A stretch of 64,000 nt of DNA from Symmetrospora coprosmae (Eukaryota; Basidiomycota; Cystobasidiomycetes; Symmetrosporaceae): assembly GCA_008802785.1 (NCBI GenBank), contig VUYT01000034.1, forward strand, positions 62,001 to 126,000. The letters run 5' to 3'. Below the pieces are notes generated by a model. The model was not told where the DNA came from, did no database searches, and saw nothing but the letters and a program-made list of their open reading frames with translations. Position numbers and translations under genes: made by a program. This document shows positions 11,957 to 24,150 of this stretch, piece after piece. Numbering within the stretch: position 1 is the stretch's first letter; every line of letters begins with the position of its first letter.

Positions 11957-14383
11957 ATGGTCTCTTTTGAAGGAGTCAGGCGGAGGATCGCTATCGAGCC
12001 CGAAGAGGAGCCAGTCATAGTTGACAGGGATGGCAAAGTGCGGAACGCCACTGCCGAAGACATTGCACATCCAGATGGCCAGCTCATCGTAGCAGAGAAG
12101 GATATGCTTCCCGTCGCGTGGGACTCTCCTCTTCGGACGTGGGGCTTCTACAGTATGGCCGGTTACTGTAAGTTCCAGCTCTTCATCCGTCAGTGCTCCC
12201 TCAGCAGCCTACTGAACCGGCTGCGCTTTTCATAGGGGTGGCAGAGTGAGCAGCTAGCAGCCCCTTGCTTACTTTCTGCAAGAAATCAGAGGACTGATGT
12301 CACTCCCGCACGCACAGAGGGTTTGGTATTTCTCAGTACCAGTGAGTCGACCTCTACCGTTAAATCTGGCAGGACATCCCAGCTAACTCGACTTTCCGTC
12401 CGTGTGCACAGGGTCGCTTCATCCTCCGTCTCTCTAGGTCTATCACCTGGTGCCGCTATCGGCGCCGTCCTGCTGGGCCACGTCCTTATCTCGGTACGTA
12501 CCTTGTGTGCGAGCTTGTCGATTAAAGGCGGAGACTGACGATCTCGATTCCACCACTTGCAATTGTGTCCTCAGATGGCATGTGCGGCCACTGGCTACAT
12601 TGGTTGCCACTATGGTATCAACATGCCTTCATTCGCTAGAGCATCCTTTGGTATTCGCGGCACCTACATCGCTGTGGTCTGCCGGTCGGTAGCAGCAATA
12701 TTCTGGTTCGGGTGAGTGCTGACGGCTTCGACGGACGGGGAAGCTACTTCTCCAGCTGACTGAGCTCTGCCCTTCAGAACTCAAACATACCAGGGCGGTC
12801 AGGCTGTCAACGTTATGCTTGGCGCAATCTGGCCGTCGTTCAAGACCTTCCCGAACCACCTTCCAGAATCCGCCCACGTCACATCGGCGATGTTGCTTTG
12901 CTTCTTCATCTTCTACATCGTCCAGCTGCCTCTTCTATACATCCATATCTCCAAGCTGCGATACCTTTTCATGGTGAAGGTAAGCAGCCCGACTCGCGCT
13001 AACCTCTCACCGCCAGATCCGGATGTAGGACTAATACCTCGATGCTTCTCGTCCCTCTCTCTGTAGATCGTCCTCATGCCTATCTTCGGCATCGTCATGT
13101 TCGCATGGGCCGTCTCGCAAGCCAATGGTTTCGGGCCAGTCTTCTCCAAGCCAAGCCGACCCACCGGGACCAACACTGTTGCGACACTTTTCTTCAGTGC
13201 CTTCACGTCGGCCATCGCGCCCAAAGCTACGCTCGCGCTCAATGTCTGTGACTTCACACGCTACGCAAAGAACTCGAGGACCGTCGTCTGGACCAACATT
13301 TTTTCCCTCTCCGTTCTTCTCACCCTCTGCGCCATTCTCGGAGTTGTGGTCACATCTGCGACGGAGGTCATTTACGGCAAAGCGACTTGGAACCCTCTGC
13401 AGGTGTCCCAGCTGATGGACAACAGAGCTGCTCAGGTACGCTGACCGTCTGGTCCGGAGTTCGGCGCAAATCTGACTCATACTGTGCAATACAACTCGCA
13501 GTTCTTTTCCGCGTCGCTTTGGGCATTCGCCGTCTTTTCTACCAACATCAGCGCAAACTCAACGGCGGTGGCGAACGATCTAGTGCGTCTGTCCGATTTT
13601 GCTGACATCGGGTACCCCGACCACTGACCGATGAAAGTTACATTCTTTCTGCTCTTCATCAGATGGTCTTCTTGCCCAAGTACATCAACATTCGCAGAGG
13701 ACAATTTATCTGCGCGCTGCTCGGGTTGTGCACCTGCCCCTGGATTATGTGAGTTCTCGTTATGTCGGCGAAGAAGTGGCACTGAGCTTATGCATGCTCC
13801 GACCGCAACATGCCCCGACCGCAACAGTCAAAACAATGCCAAGAGCTTCACACAGTTCTTGTCTGGATATTCTGTCTTCCTTGGTCCCGTAGCTGGCGTC
13901 ATGCTCAGCGATTACTTCATCGTCCGGAAGATGCAACTTTCCCTGGGCGACATGTTCCTCAAGCAGGACTCTATCTACTGGAACACATACGGCTACAACG
14001 TCCGCGCCGTCGTCGCGTTCGTCTGCGGCATCGTTCCCACTCTGCCGGGCTTCATTCGCAACGTCAACCCTGGCTACGGGATCCCGCGCGGCGCTGTGAG
14101 TCTCTGACTGGGCCGCGAACGCTACGGCAATTACCGCGACTGACGCTCTTTGCCTACATAGTACCTCGCCTACATCGCTACATGGCCTGTGGGAGCAGGT
14201 ACGGCTGCTGTCGTATACGTTCTCTTCAACCTCGCCTGGGCACCCACGCCTATCCGGGCTATCGCCTCGGACATGGCCTCTCCTGCGATGAGCAATGACG
14301 GCAAGGATGAATCCCTGGATGATGCCGAGAAGAGCAAGGAGTTGGCAAGCTCCCAGATCAAGCCAGTGCTTTCGAGAGTCTAA
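11957..14383 (+). CDS. NCS1-family permease (allantoin/uracil/hydantoin type)
   Basis: Eleven exons give a 563-residue protein with about 12 membrane segments (exons 11957-12167, 12236-12245, 12318-12341, 12412-12493, 12575-12711, 12778-12979, 13067-13435, 13502-13582, 13663-13748, 13828-14095, 14162-14383). NCS1 landmarks are clear: DMLPVAWDSPLRTWGFY near the N-terminus, FGISQYQVASSS, IFWFGTQTYQGGQAVNVML, the ISANSTAVANDL helix, PKYINIRRGQFICA and LSDYFIVRKMQLSL. This is the fungal Fur/Dal4-like branch of proton or sodium symporters for uracil, allantoin, uridine and related rings; the bacterial benzyl-hydantoin carrier Mhp1 belongs to the same superfamily. Given its neighbours, uptake of hydantoins is the best guess, with allantoin or dihydropyrimidines as alternatives. 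Exon 2 is only 10 nt. Confidence 0.93.
12236..12245 (+). other. 10-nt microexon in the NCS1 permease gene
   Basis: The sequence between CATAG and GTGAGC is 10 nt long. It links AGY to EGFGISQYQ through WVA, restoring both the frame and the expected YW-A- pattern of NCS1 proteins. Without it the downstream exons fall out of frame. Confidence 0.75.
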
Positions 14384-17192
14384 CTTATCAGTGCCGCGTG
14401 CAACAGGGCCGCCGTAAGCTGAGTGGGCAGGAGGAGATAGGTATATGTAATGTGTCGGATGACTTTTCGGCTTGTGTAACTTAGATGAGAGGTGGGAGAT
14501 ACGGGCATTCACGATGAAATGTATCTTTGAGCCGAGAGCGGTTGTTCACGATGAAACATATGACCTGACAGAAAGCGACTGTAAAGGCGCCGAGTACTGT
14601 TGGGTCGTATAAACTGCTTGGTCCCCATGGGCGTCTCCTTCACCGGCACAGAAAGCGTCTAGGGAGGGCTCGATTCTCATCGCCTCCTATGTCGTAAGGG
14701 ATTCCTGTATCGCCTTCACTGCGTTCGAGCGGGTGTGACACTGAGCGGCAGCGGCTGGAGTGCGCGGACACCACTGGACATCCGCGTGTCTGCACTCAAA
14801 AAATGTTAGCATCCTCTTGACGACGTCAAACATGTACACCTCCGATCACAAAAGTCAGCACAGCGACCCACCATGACCGGTCCGTTAGTCCTCAATCGAG
14901 TGCGCTCGATAAAGCGGAGTGTCGAGTCCTGGCACCCTCCTGGAAGTGTGTACGAAAGTAATTCTTGATGCAATGGTGCTGGCCTACCTGTATGGCCGTC
15001 TCGTCGTGGAAATATGGAAATGTTCAAAGGATATAGCACAGCCAGCACATCGAGCCCGCAGAGTCAGCGACTACTTTCACGTCAATACGCTTTTTCAGCC
15101 ATCTTGCTCTCTGATAGCGGGCATCAGCATGTGGGACTGCGAGCCAAACACGACCCGCCCGGACGGATTGACCCGTGACCTTGCGATTAGCATAGCGCTA
15201 AAGGCTTCCTTTGGCCCATCTGAGGCCGCCAATCACGCTCGCTGCTCGCCTATCATCGACAGGGAAAGACTGAAGAGATGCAGAATCTTGAGATTTCCGC
15301 GCACAACGCGAAAGCTGAGTGTTAGTAAGGATGAGACGATGGAACTCTAGGGATGTCCAAGGTCGGAGTTGAGGCGGAGAAGCAGAGGAGACGGGCGGCA
15401 ACAGCAAACCCGTAATCAGTGCGCTCGGATACCGCTCAGCTCCCCAGCTCCAAGCGTTCATTATCGGCAGAGAGGATGGCATCGGTACAAGCAGATGACA
15501 CTTATAGACCGCAAAAAAGATGGGTCAGTCTCACAGGGACGTTGTCTTCGTCGCATACGCTCTTGCCCCTCGGACGAGTGTTATCGAGTGATTCAGTGGC
15601 AGCTACACAGTCCTTGCTGGCTGTGCGTCCAGATATTAGACGAGGGATCGGCGGGGCGTTCCTCTGGGAGGAAGGAGAGATATGCAAGCTTAAGGCATCG
15701 CATTTGTTCCGGTATGATTGGGCCGATCCATTAACCGTGAGGTTGATAGCATTTCATGTTCTTCGCGTATGTGGGACGCTCGCGTCATTCATGCAAGAGC
15801 GAGGTACGTCGAGGGACTTGACGACGCAAGAGACGCAAGCGTCCGCTGCTACCAGGTTCGCCGTTGCGAGCTCTGAAGCTGCAGTTGGCCGCCCATCCCG
15901 GACCAAATGTTAGATCTTTTGCGACTTCGCTTGGTCTGTCACCTTCGGGAAGTCATCTCTGCCAGAATTGTTACCTGCTCGGCTCGAGCTCTAGCAGCTG
16001 GAAGAGGTGCAAGTGGCAAAAACAATGCGCTCAGCGTGGCAACAGGGCAAGAGCATGTAAGGAACAGAACTAAACAGCCATTGTTATAGGCCCGTTTGAA
16101 AACAAAGAAATCTGCAGCTGCTTTCAGGCATCAGAGCTTGAACCTGAAGCTGCAAGAAGTATCTGCTGAGATGCCTCTCTTGACTATAGATAAGGGCAGC
16201 AATAAGGAATACGTAAGTTTGCTATCATCTTTGGGGATTTGGACTGTGGCATAATCACGTGATTACAGCCAAAAGTCCAAAGTTTTGGAGTTCATCTCAT
16301 AGCGCGGCACAGCCTCAGAAGCCGACTTCAATCCCAAAAGCCTTCTTTTGTGGGTACAGCGGTTCACGTTTGTCGTTGATGCTGATGTACATGTACAAAG
16401 GATCGAGATCACTTACAAAGAATCGATGTCACGTGTTTGGCCAAGCGACAAGCGCAGGACTCGAATGGGCAGCTCTGCAAATCTGATGCTAAATGCACCT
16501 GTGCTAAGAGCAATACCCATTTCATGCACCCGCGCTGACGTCGGTGTACATCTTCTCAAGCGCTTACAAAGAGTAAAAAATCGTTCATTCCGTACATCTT
16601 CAGAACGATCAGCCCATCTAGGTGTTTTGAGTCTATGCCATCAAGAGCATGCTTGACTTGCGCTTCGCCGGACGCTATCAGTCGGATACAGTACTCGAAT
16701 ATCCTCGCTCTATCTCATCTCGTCTACTACGCTCGTCAGCGGCTGACGCTACAGCCTGGTCGTATCCTTCTACCAACATTCTTCATTCTCACTACATAGA
16801 TGTACGACCTTGTGTCATTGCGACGACTTTTGTAATGCAGCTATGCAAACTAGAGGCAAGTGAAATGATTACGCAACATTCATAGTTGGGGCAGACCTTG
16901 ATAATTGATGATAATTGGATGGGCCCCTGCGAACCGGCCTCGAACAGCACCAGATCATGACATTGAGGCTAGAAATTGAGGCTAGAAGAGGACTCATTGT
17001 CAACTTTGCACAGACTTGTATTCCGCGTCGCGGAAATGACGGCAAATGGGATGGAAGGATATGACGCTCGAGGTCCCGTATGATAACAGGTACCACGGAC
17101 ACAGTGAGCTACAGCGGCAGAAGGTAACCGTTTCTGCGTGACACATAAAAGTGAAGCGGGGTTCCCGCGTTCTCACGATGGGAGCTAAAGCT

Positions 17193-17292
17193 TGTTAGAA
17201 TGTAATCTTGTGTCTGTGTTAGCCCTTAATACCCTCTTGTCTTCTTACCAGTTGCAATAAGTAGAAGTAACGGGAACCACTAGTTTGAATTG
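17193..17292 (+). repeat. 100-bp dispersed repeat, copy A (LTR-like fragment, fossil)
   Basis: It begins TGTTAGAATGTA and matches, over its full 100 bp and without gaps, the reverse complement of 20260-20359, with about 11 mismatches by hand count, most of them transitions. The TGT start recalls Copia-type LTR ends, but no internal coding part is seen and the other end lacks a clear CA. It is best treated as an old solo-LTR-like or non-autonomous element remnant. Confidence 0.6.
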
Positions 17293-20259
17293 AAGCTGAT
17301 CAATCTAACGATGTTTATTCAAAGTGGTCAGTTGCTCCGCTGTCTCTGTTGAAGGCATGCGCCAATCCATACTGACGCAAGCGAGCCTGCGACAAACAGG
17401 AGAAGCCGGTTTATTTGACCCCTGCGATGGCCACTTCCCGTTAGTTCAGTATGACCTTAACAATCGCAATCTTCGGCGAGGCTGACTACCGCACGCAGTT
17501 CATACACCTTTACACCGGGTGGAGCCGCCTGGGATAGCGTATTGCCACGATGGGACAGTCCTTACAAACTGGATCAGTTACATCGACGCTCACCTTCCCC
17601 CTCGATTAGTCCGCAGGTTTGAGTCTTACATTCGGCCTTTTTTCCTAATCTGGAAGCGATTTGCCTGTCCCCATTCCTTCGTTCACTCGCTTGCAATGAC
17701 TCTACGGCTGCACTGACCTCCGACGCATGCCTGTGCTGATTCGAAAGGCGCATACCACGCCTTGCCGACTTTGTACCTGTGAAACAATTGTGCACTCTTG
17801 GCTGGTAGTATAGATGAATAAGTAGAGTGACTGCTCTTGTAATCCAGTGGTTGGTGGCAAGACAAGAGCAAGTGGCCGACCGGAAGCGCAAAATGCTGAT
17901 CCGCTAGAAGATTGTGTGTGGGTACGTCCGCATTCTGTTTTTATGCCAATACCTATTGTGGTTGTTTCTGTATACGTATCATGCCGATACCGCTACACAA
18001 TCAGCAGAGACAAATCGTTTCAGCCTATCGTGTACGGGCCATGTAAGCAATGTAACATCACAGCTTGCGTTTGGTGGAGCTGAATCTTACAACGCTGAGT
18101 TGTCCGGAGCAAAAATTGGCTTCGACCAGTCACCCTTACTTATTACGTTAACGTATGTAAGGTTAGATAAAGGATCGAATTGATGATCAAAGAAGAGGCT
18201 GCCCTCTTCGCTTCAGTCGCTGATTGGATTACAACGCTGTGGCTGAGGAGGGGGGTTTACCTGCTCTCTTCGCTCCCCTCTCTTATTCGATGAGAAGGAA
18301 GGAAAGAGAGCAGAGAAGAGAGGCGTGGACACGTCTTTATAGCAGGACGAGAACAGCGAACGAGAACAGCGACCCGATCGCGAATTGCCACTTCGACTTC
18401 GGCCTCATTCAGCCTGGCCCAATTCATTTGCACCGAACCGACTGCGCTAGGATCATCCACGAGGGAAGTTTTCAGAAGCAATTCGAGCACGGCACTCAGT
18501 CACCTCGAAAGTAATTCCGGGTGTCCCTGTTTCCTTCGAAGGCGATTAAAATATGCTCCAACCAAGCCCCAGAGAGTTCGAACATGCCCTTTTGAACAAC
18601 CAAGTCTCACCTCACATACGTCGTCTAAGCGTCTTGTAGTCACGTCATACGCATCCGGACTTCCTCCAATCGACATGGAAGAAGTGCTTCGGATTAATCA
18701 TTCTCTGCTTTCTCAATTCGCAGAGCTTCCGCAAGTCGATCTTCCCTTATCAGGCCTCGGAGGAAATCCCGCGGGCTAGTGTATGAGAGATGGTGCAGCG
18801 ACGTTCGCTGACCATGACATCGGAAGATATGAAGCAGTTCTGATGCAGACTTGAGGTACTGCCTACACGGGACGGGATGGGAAGTGCGGTAGACGTAGAC
18901 GACGCGCCCAACAACATGCACATGCCAGTATTGAAGACTCCGTGAGTCTATTTATCCGTGAGTCTGAACATGAGCTTAGAGCTCCCTGCGTGCACATGAG
19001 ATTTTGTGCCTAATGTGCCTGTGTACGCGCAGCGCTCCTGTTGCCAAAAGCTGCACGCGCCGACGCACGCATGAACCCGAAGCGATATCTTACTCAGAGT
19101 TCGAGCACTCCACGACAGCGTCGGACCCCAGCCGACGACACTTGATCACAGATGGCGTACTCACCACGAATCTGCATGCACCAGGAAGTGAGACTCGCGG
19201 AACGTCTGGTCGGCGCTGGATTTGGCACTACTCTCATTGCGGCGTCGATGCACTCAAAACAGGTCTTCCCGAGCAGCGTCTAGCCGCGATGATGTAACAC
19301 TGTAGAGGCTGGGTTATCAATGTCATTCGTCATCTGGGCGTCTCTTAAACAGCACACACAAGTAGACAATACATCACGCATCTGCTGCTGAGCTATGTTT
19401 GCAGAACACGATCAGGCATTCGCCGTGCGAGCCTAATTTGGGCGGAGCTTGACAGTCTCTGTGTGCCTCCTTCTCCCTTCAATCGGCTAATTGGAACAGC
19501 AAATACTGTCCATGGACGCTCTCTTGATGGAGATCAGCAAATCATCTCGTTACGGTCAGAGGAAGCCATCGCAAAATATATACATTGAGGTCAACTACTA
19601 CAGTACAATGTCTACAAGTCTATTGGTCTATATGCCTGCGATGATGAACAGCAAGAGACAAGTGCTAAAACGTACGAGAGATGACTATCGTGTCTATCTG
19701 CGGTCCAAGCTTGTTTCGAACATGTCACCCAAACCTGACTTGTAAGAGCAGTATCAGGACAGAGCGGTTCCTTCAGCGATATGCCTACGAGCTAAAAGTC
19801 TAAGCGTCCTATGCGCAGTGAGCGCGTCGGTTCGCCGCAGGGGAAGGTCAACTGGCTGTGACGGGATTACGCCTTTTCCCACGTCGATGCTATGAAGTGG
19901 ACGCAACGGGATGCTTCAGCCCTCTATGAAGTTTTTCAGCGTCCAAAATCGTGAGAAAGGTTGTACACAGCTCGTCGACATACGTGGCGCTGCCGATGCC
20001 GTGACGCAGTTCATCCATTCCTATCATATCTACAACTCAGGGAAGTAACAAGCAGGAGAACGTGCAGCAGCTCCGGAGACAGCGTATACAACAGCCACAG
20101 CTGTCTTGCATATGAAAAAAGTTTCGTCTCGTTCGTAGGCATTTGAAATTTGCTCGAATGTGGGCTATGAAGTCTGTATTCGGGCCCTTCCGTCTCCTTC
20201 GTCTACACCTTCGGATTATAGTCATGAGATGCAAGTGGTGCAGAGACCTCCAGAAGACA

Positions 20260-20359
20260 CAATTGAAACTGGTAGTTCCGGTTACTTGTACTTATTGCAA
20301 CTAGTAAGAAGACAAGAGGGTATCAAGGGCTGACGCAGACACAAGACTACATTCTGACA
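20260..20359 (-). repeat. 100-bp dispersed repeat, copy B (inverted relative to copy A)
   Basis: Reverse-strand partner of 17193-17292, lying 3 kb away. Both copies stop matching at the same places, which suggests that 100 bp is the true unit or terminal part. Roughly 11% divergence points to an old, inactive remnant. Confidence 0.6.
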
Positions 20360-20415
20360 GACACGGGGCTGGAGTTCCTCAAATAACGCCTTGACTGACC
20401 TCAACTGATGCTACC

Positions 20416-20614
20416 GTAGGCTGTGCCTTGACAGGCTGTGCCTTGACAGGCTGTGCCTTGGTAGGCCGTGCCTGATGGTAGGCCGTGCCTGTGTAGTATG
20501 CCGTGCCTGATAGAAGGCCGGGTTTTATAGGAGGCCGGACGTAATAGTAGGCCGTGCCTGATAGTAGGCTGTGCCTGATGCTAGGCGGTACGTGATGGAG
20601 GGCCGTGCTCAGCC
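20416..20614. repeat. Degenerate minisatellite, 15-18 bp unit
   Basis: About twelve tandem units of the form AGGCYGTGCCTGATAGT run head to tail. The first three are a shorter 15-bp variant (AGGCTGTGCCTTGAC); later ones are 16-18 bp and increasingly divergent. The unit has no stop-free meaning as protein and lies inside the gene-poor region. Confidence 0.8.
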
Positions 20615-22519
20615 GTGTATCTCTGTTGCCAACATTTAAGTAAGGTAGCCAGGTCGGATGAGAGGCCACTGGCGTGGCGGTCGCTCTGCGAAGCCAACAT
20701 CCCTTGCGCGACAAGATGCTGCCATAGTTGCATCCCATTGCAGGCCCACTGGCGTGGGGACATGCCTACGACGCCGGTATTACCGCAATGGCTGCTCGTG
20801 TAGAGTATCTGGAATGTTGCGCCTTGCGGCGCGCGCGCGGCCACGGACTTTGGCACCTAGCGTTGCACACCGGAAATCAGCGAGAATGACTTCCCGCAAG
20901 TGCACGCGCCCACTTTAACCTTCGCAAAACAATGCCGGGATGCCCCTTGGCCGAGCTTGGGCGATGAAGCCTTTTCTCTGTACGCCTTCTTCACTTGAAG
21001 AACGTTCTCGCCTGTGTCATTTTTGAGGCTTTGTCTCTACGCAAAAATGCATCGTAAGACCTCAGAAATTTTACTCGAGCTAGGCTATAATATGGACATG
21101 TCTAGTCCAAAGATACTGCTCTGCCGATCCATTCCTTCGGTGGTGCCACGCCTCGTACATGCAGGCTGGACTGCGAATCTTCAGTGCTGACCTCAGTCGC
21201 GTTCAACACTACTCTTATTCTTTTTATCAGCTTGATACTTGTGGTAAGTCCTCTCAAAGCACAAGCAAGCCGTCACAAGTATTGAAGTCCTACAAGAGAA
21301 GACAGAAGTTTGCACAGCAAAGACGCTTGGCACGAGCACAAGCAGGACCCAGCTCAATTGGTGTACAGTAGTGCGTGCTGCCTGCCCACAAACCTTCTCG
21401 GCATGTACCGACATCGACAGTCGTTCTCAAGCCGGACCTTCTAGTTCCTCCTTAAGGCAACGCTCAGATCGTCAGTACCGGGACTGAGCGGGTGAGGGGT
21501 GCTGCAGTAGTTGTCGATGCCTGCGTTTGAAGCTGGTATGTTGTTATAATCAGCTCGGCATCGTGAGGCGAGACACTACGTCAATCCAACCATGTGTGCA
21601 AGCAGTCGAACGCTCCGGTCAAGTGTGTGCATGTTGAGTGAGTAGCTTGCGAGGTTTTAAGCGGGCGCACAAATCTCGGATGTTCGAGGAGTCCCTTTTC
21701 GAGCGCATTGGGCACAAGTGGGAAAATATAGCGACGTTCTGGCTAGCTTTGTGTTTGCTGCAGAGATAGTGTCGCAGCAACAACATTGTGCCTCAGTAGC
21801 CAGTTGTTCTGGCTCCCTAACATGATTGACGTTTAACGGCCACGACTATCACCTAAACGCGGTTCGGTGACACAATGACTTCTACGCGAACGGATCTCGA
21901 ACTGGAATTCGAGAGAGGTCACAGTCGGCCGTGTGACTCGATTCGGAGCACTGGGATGGATGACGAGGAACGAGGAGTGTTGCCGAGCGGAGAGGGGGAT
22001 GGACCGTAGAAGTGATCGCGGAAGATCTTTACCCTGGTCGAAGAGGAGTGACTGGTAATTCGAATCGAAAGGCACTTTGACTAGGCTTACTACATATGGC
22101 TTTTGCACGAAGAAGAAAGAAGAAGAGAAGAGAAAGAGATACGAAGTACACGTAGAAACACCTGGACGCAAAATGTGGTACGAGAAATGACTATGGAGGA
22201 TTCGGTGCGAGGTGCATCCGAAATGGGATGGTGGGAAGCGGGACTTTCCCAGAAAGGCAGTGGTTAACAAGGAAACTATTGGAAGGCTAAGACGGGAAGG
22301 AGATGGAAGCAGAAGAGGTTTCAGGACGTGGGAAGTGCCGTGATGCGCGCGCGGAGGCTGTGCATCGGGGAAGGAGCCAAGAGTCGATTCGAATGCGGAA
22401 GGCGCCGAATCAAGGAAGTGACCGGGGAGACTGGGCATGGACTGAGGATGGACGGGATGGTTGTCGAGGACCGGAAGAGATGCTAAGTGATGCCCGTCAC
22501 CGGGAAAAGAGGAGGCGGT

Positions 22520-24150
22520 AAGTGCGTCTCGAATAGATACTCGAATCGATTCGAGGTTCGAGCGGAGCTTCGAATGTTCGAGTATTCGAGGAGAGACGAA
22601 GAAGTGAGATGAGCTGTGAAGGTGTCATATAGACTGACGGGAGGTGTAGGAGAGATAGACGTGATGGGAGAGTGCCGGGTTGGCATTCGAACTTGAGACT
22701 TGGATATTTGATTCGATTCGAATTCGAAGCTGATGTGTGGTTCGAGCGCTAATTCGATTCGAGATTCGAGTCGAGAGGAAATGGATCATGACAGTATGCG
22801 GGTTTCTCGACCATGCTGGCTCATCCTCAACTGTTTGTTGACGAGTTGAGTATCTAGAGAACCCATGACGCAAAGAGAAGAGGAACCAAGATCAACACTT
22901 CGTACCCTGCGCCCATATTCAACGCAAAAAGCTAGTGCCGCATGACAGCATCCAGACTATGCGAGGTCAACGTCTAACTGGACCTAAGCATAGTGCTTGC
23001 TCAGGCCTGGAGCGAGCAACGTGTATTTGTACTCAAGAGTATCGCTCAGGTCTAGATCTAGCTCCACAGTTTCTAATTACAGGGCCCTCCAGATCCCGCT
23101 TTCCTTTTGGCTATGCCGTTTTGTAACGGGTGTGTGGCGCGAGGAAAGGAGGGCGAGGTTCGAAAGAGGGATGCGCAGTTCGAAGAAGCTTTCGAAGCTC
23201 GAAGCTGGCTTCGAAGTTCGAAGCGGGGTTCGAAGGAGTTTGAGAGGAGTCGAGAAGGGGATGTAGATGCGAGAAAATGTAGAGACGAGGCTGAAATGAT
23301 GTAACGAAGACGTAACTACGTGTTCGAGAGGCTTGTTCGAGGATTCGAGGTCCGAAGTCGGCTTTCGAAGTTCGATGACGACTTCGAAGTTCGAAGAAGG
23401 CTTCGAATCACAGGACCAGTATCGGGGTGACTCAAGGGTTTACGACGAGGCTTGGAGACGCTCTCGAAGGGTGTCTCGCACACGGCCTACTTTTGCTGAC
23501 GTGACTTGAGCGTGGCTGAAGGGAGCTCCAAGCGTTCGAAGTCTTCGAAGGCGGTTCGAAGGTTCGAAGAGGTTCGAAGAGGTTTGAAAGGGTCGAAGAG
23601 GTTCGATGGGTGGCAAGACCAGGATATTGTAGGCGAGGCTTTACGAAATCTAGCACGAGGAAAGGACAGCTAAGATACAACATCGTGATTGGGGTTATAT
23701 AGCCGACAAGAGGACAAAGGACTAAGTCTAGGCAAACTTCGAAGCGGGGTCGAGGCGAGGCACGTAGGGGAGGACAAGGGATATGACGTGGCGTGATGTC
23801 GGACGTGATGCGGAGGAGTCGTGACGTGACGGAGTAGATGAGCCAAAACCAGACGTGAAAGAGGAAAGCCCATGAAAGGGTTTCGAAGCAGGAATCGAAC
23901 TTCCAAGCTAGTTCGGAATTGGAAGCAGCTTCGGAACGTCGGCGAGAGTTCGAACGAGGAAGTCGAGAGATCGCTGAGGCTCGAAGAACGCTGGTGAGGC
24001 GGAAGGCTCCCGAAGACCACATGAGGATGGTTCGAAGTCCAGCGCTTCTTCGAAGCTACTTCGAAGGGCTCGAGGCGCTTCGAAGTTCGAACGGGACTTG
24101 GAAACCAGTTCGAGGTTCGAAAGGAACTTCGAACCGGTTCGAAACGTCCA
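22520..24150. repeat. TTCGAA-rich palindromic array
   Basis: By hand count about 30 copies of the hexamer TTCGAA fall in this 1.6 kb, many as TTCGAAGTTCGAAG or joined by short G/A-rich spacers (for example 23160-23240, 23350-23410, 23530-23600, 24030-24150). Chance would give fewer than one. Many one-base variants (TTCGAG, CTCGAA) are mixed in. The spacing is irregular, so this is not a simple tandem satellite. Because the motif contains no stop in any frame, it creates long spurious frames on both strands. Confidence 0.75.

Noticed and set aside
24030-24060. tRNA-like B-box (GGTTCGAA) matches in the TTCGAA array
   Set aside because: No paired A-box, no cloverleaf arms and too many near-copies; the match is a by-product of the hexamer array.
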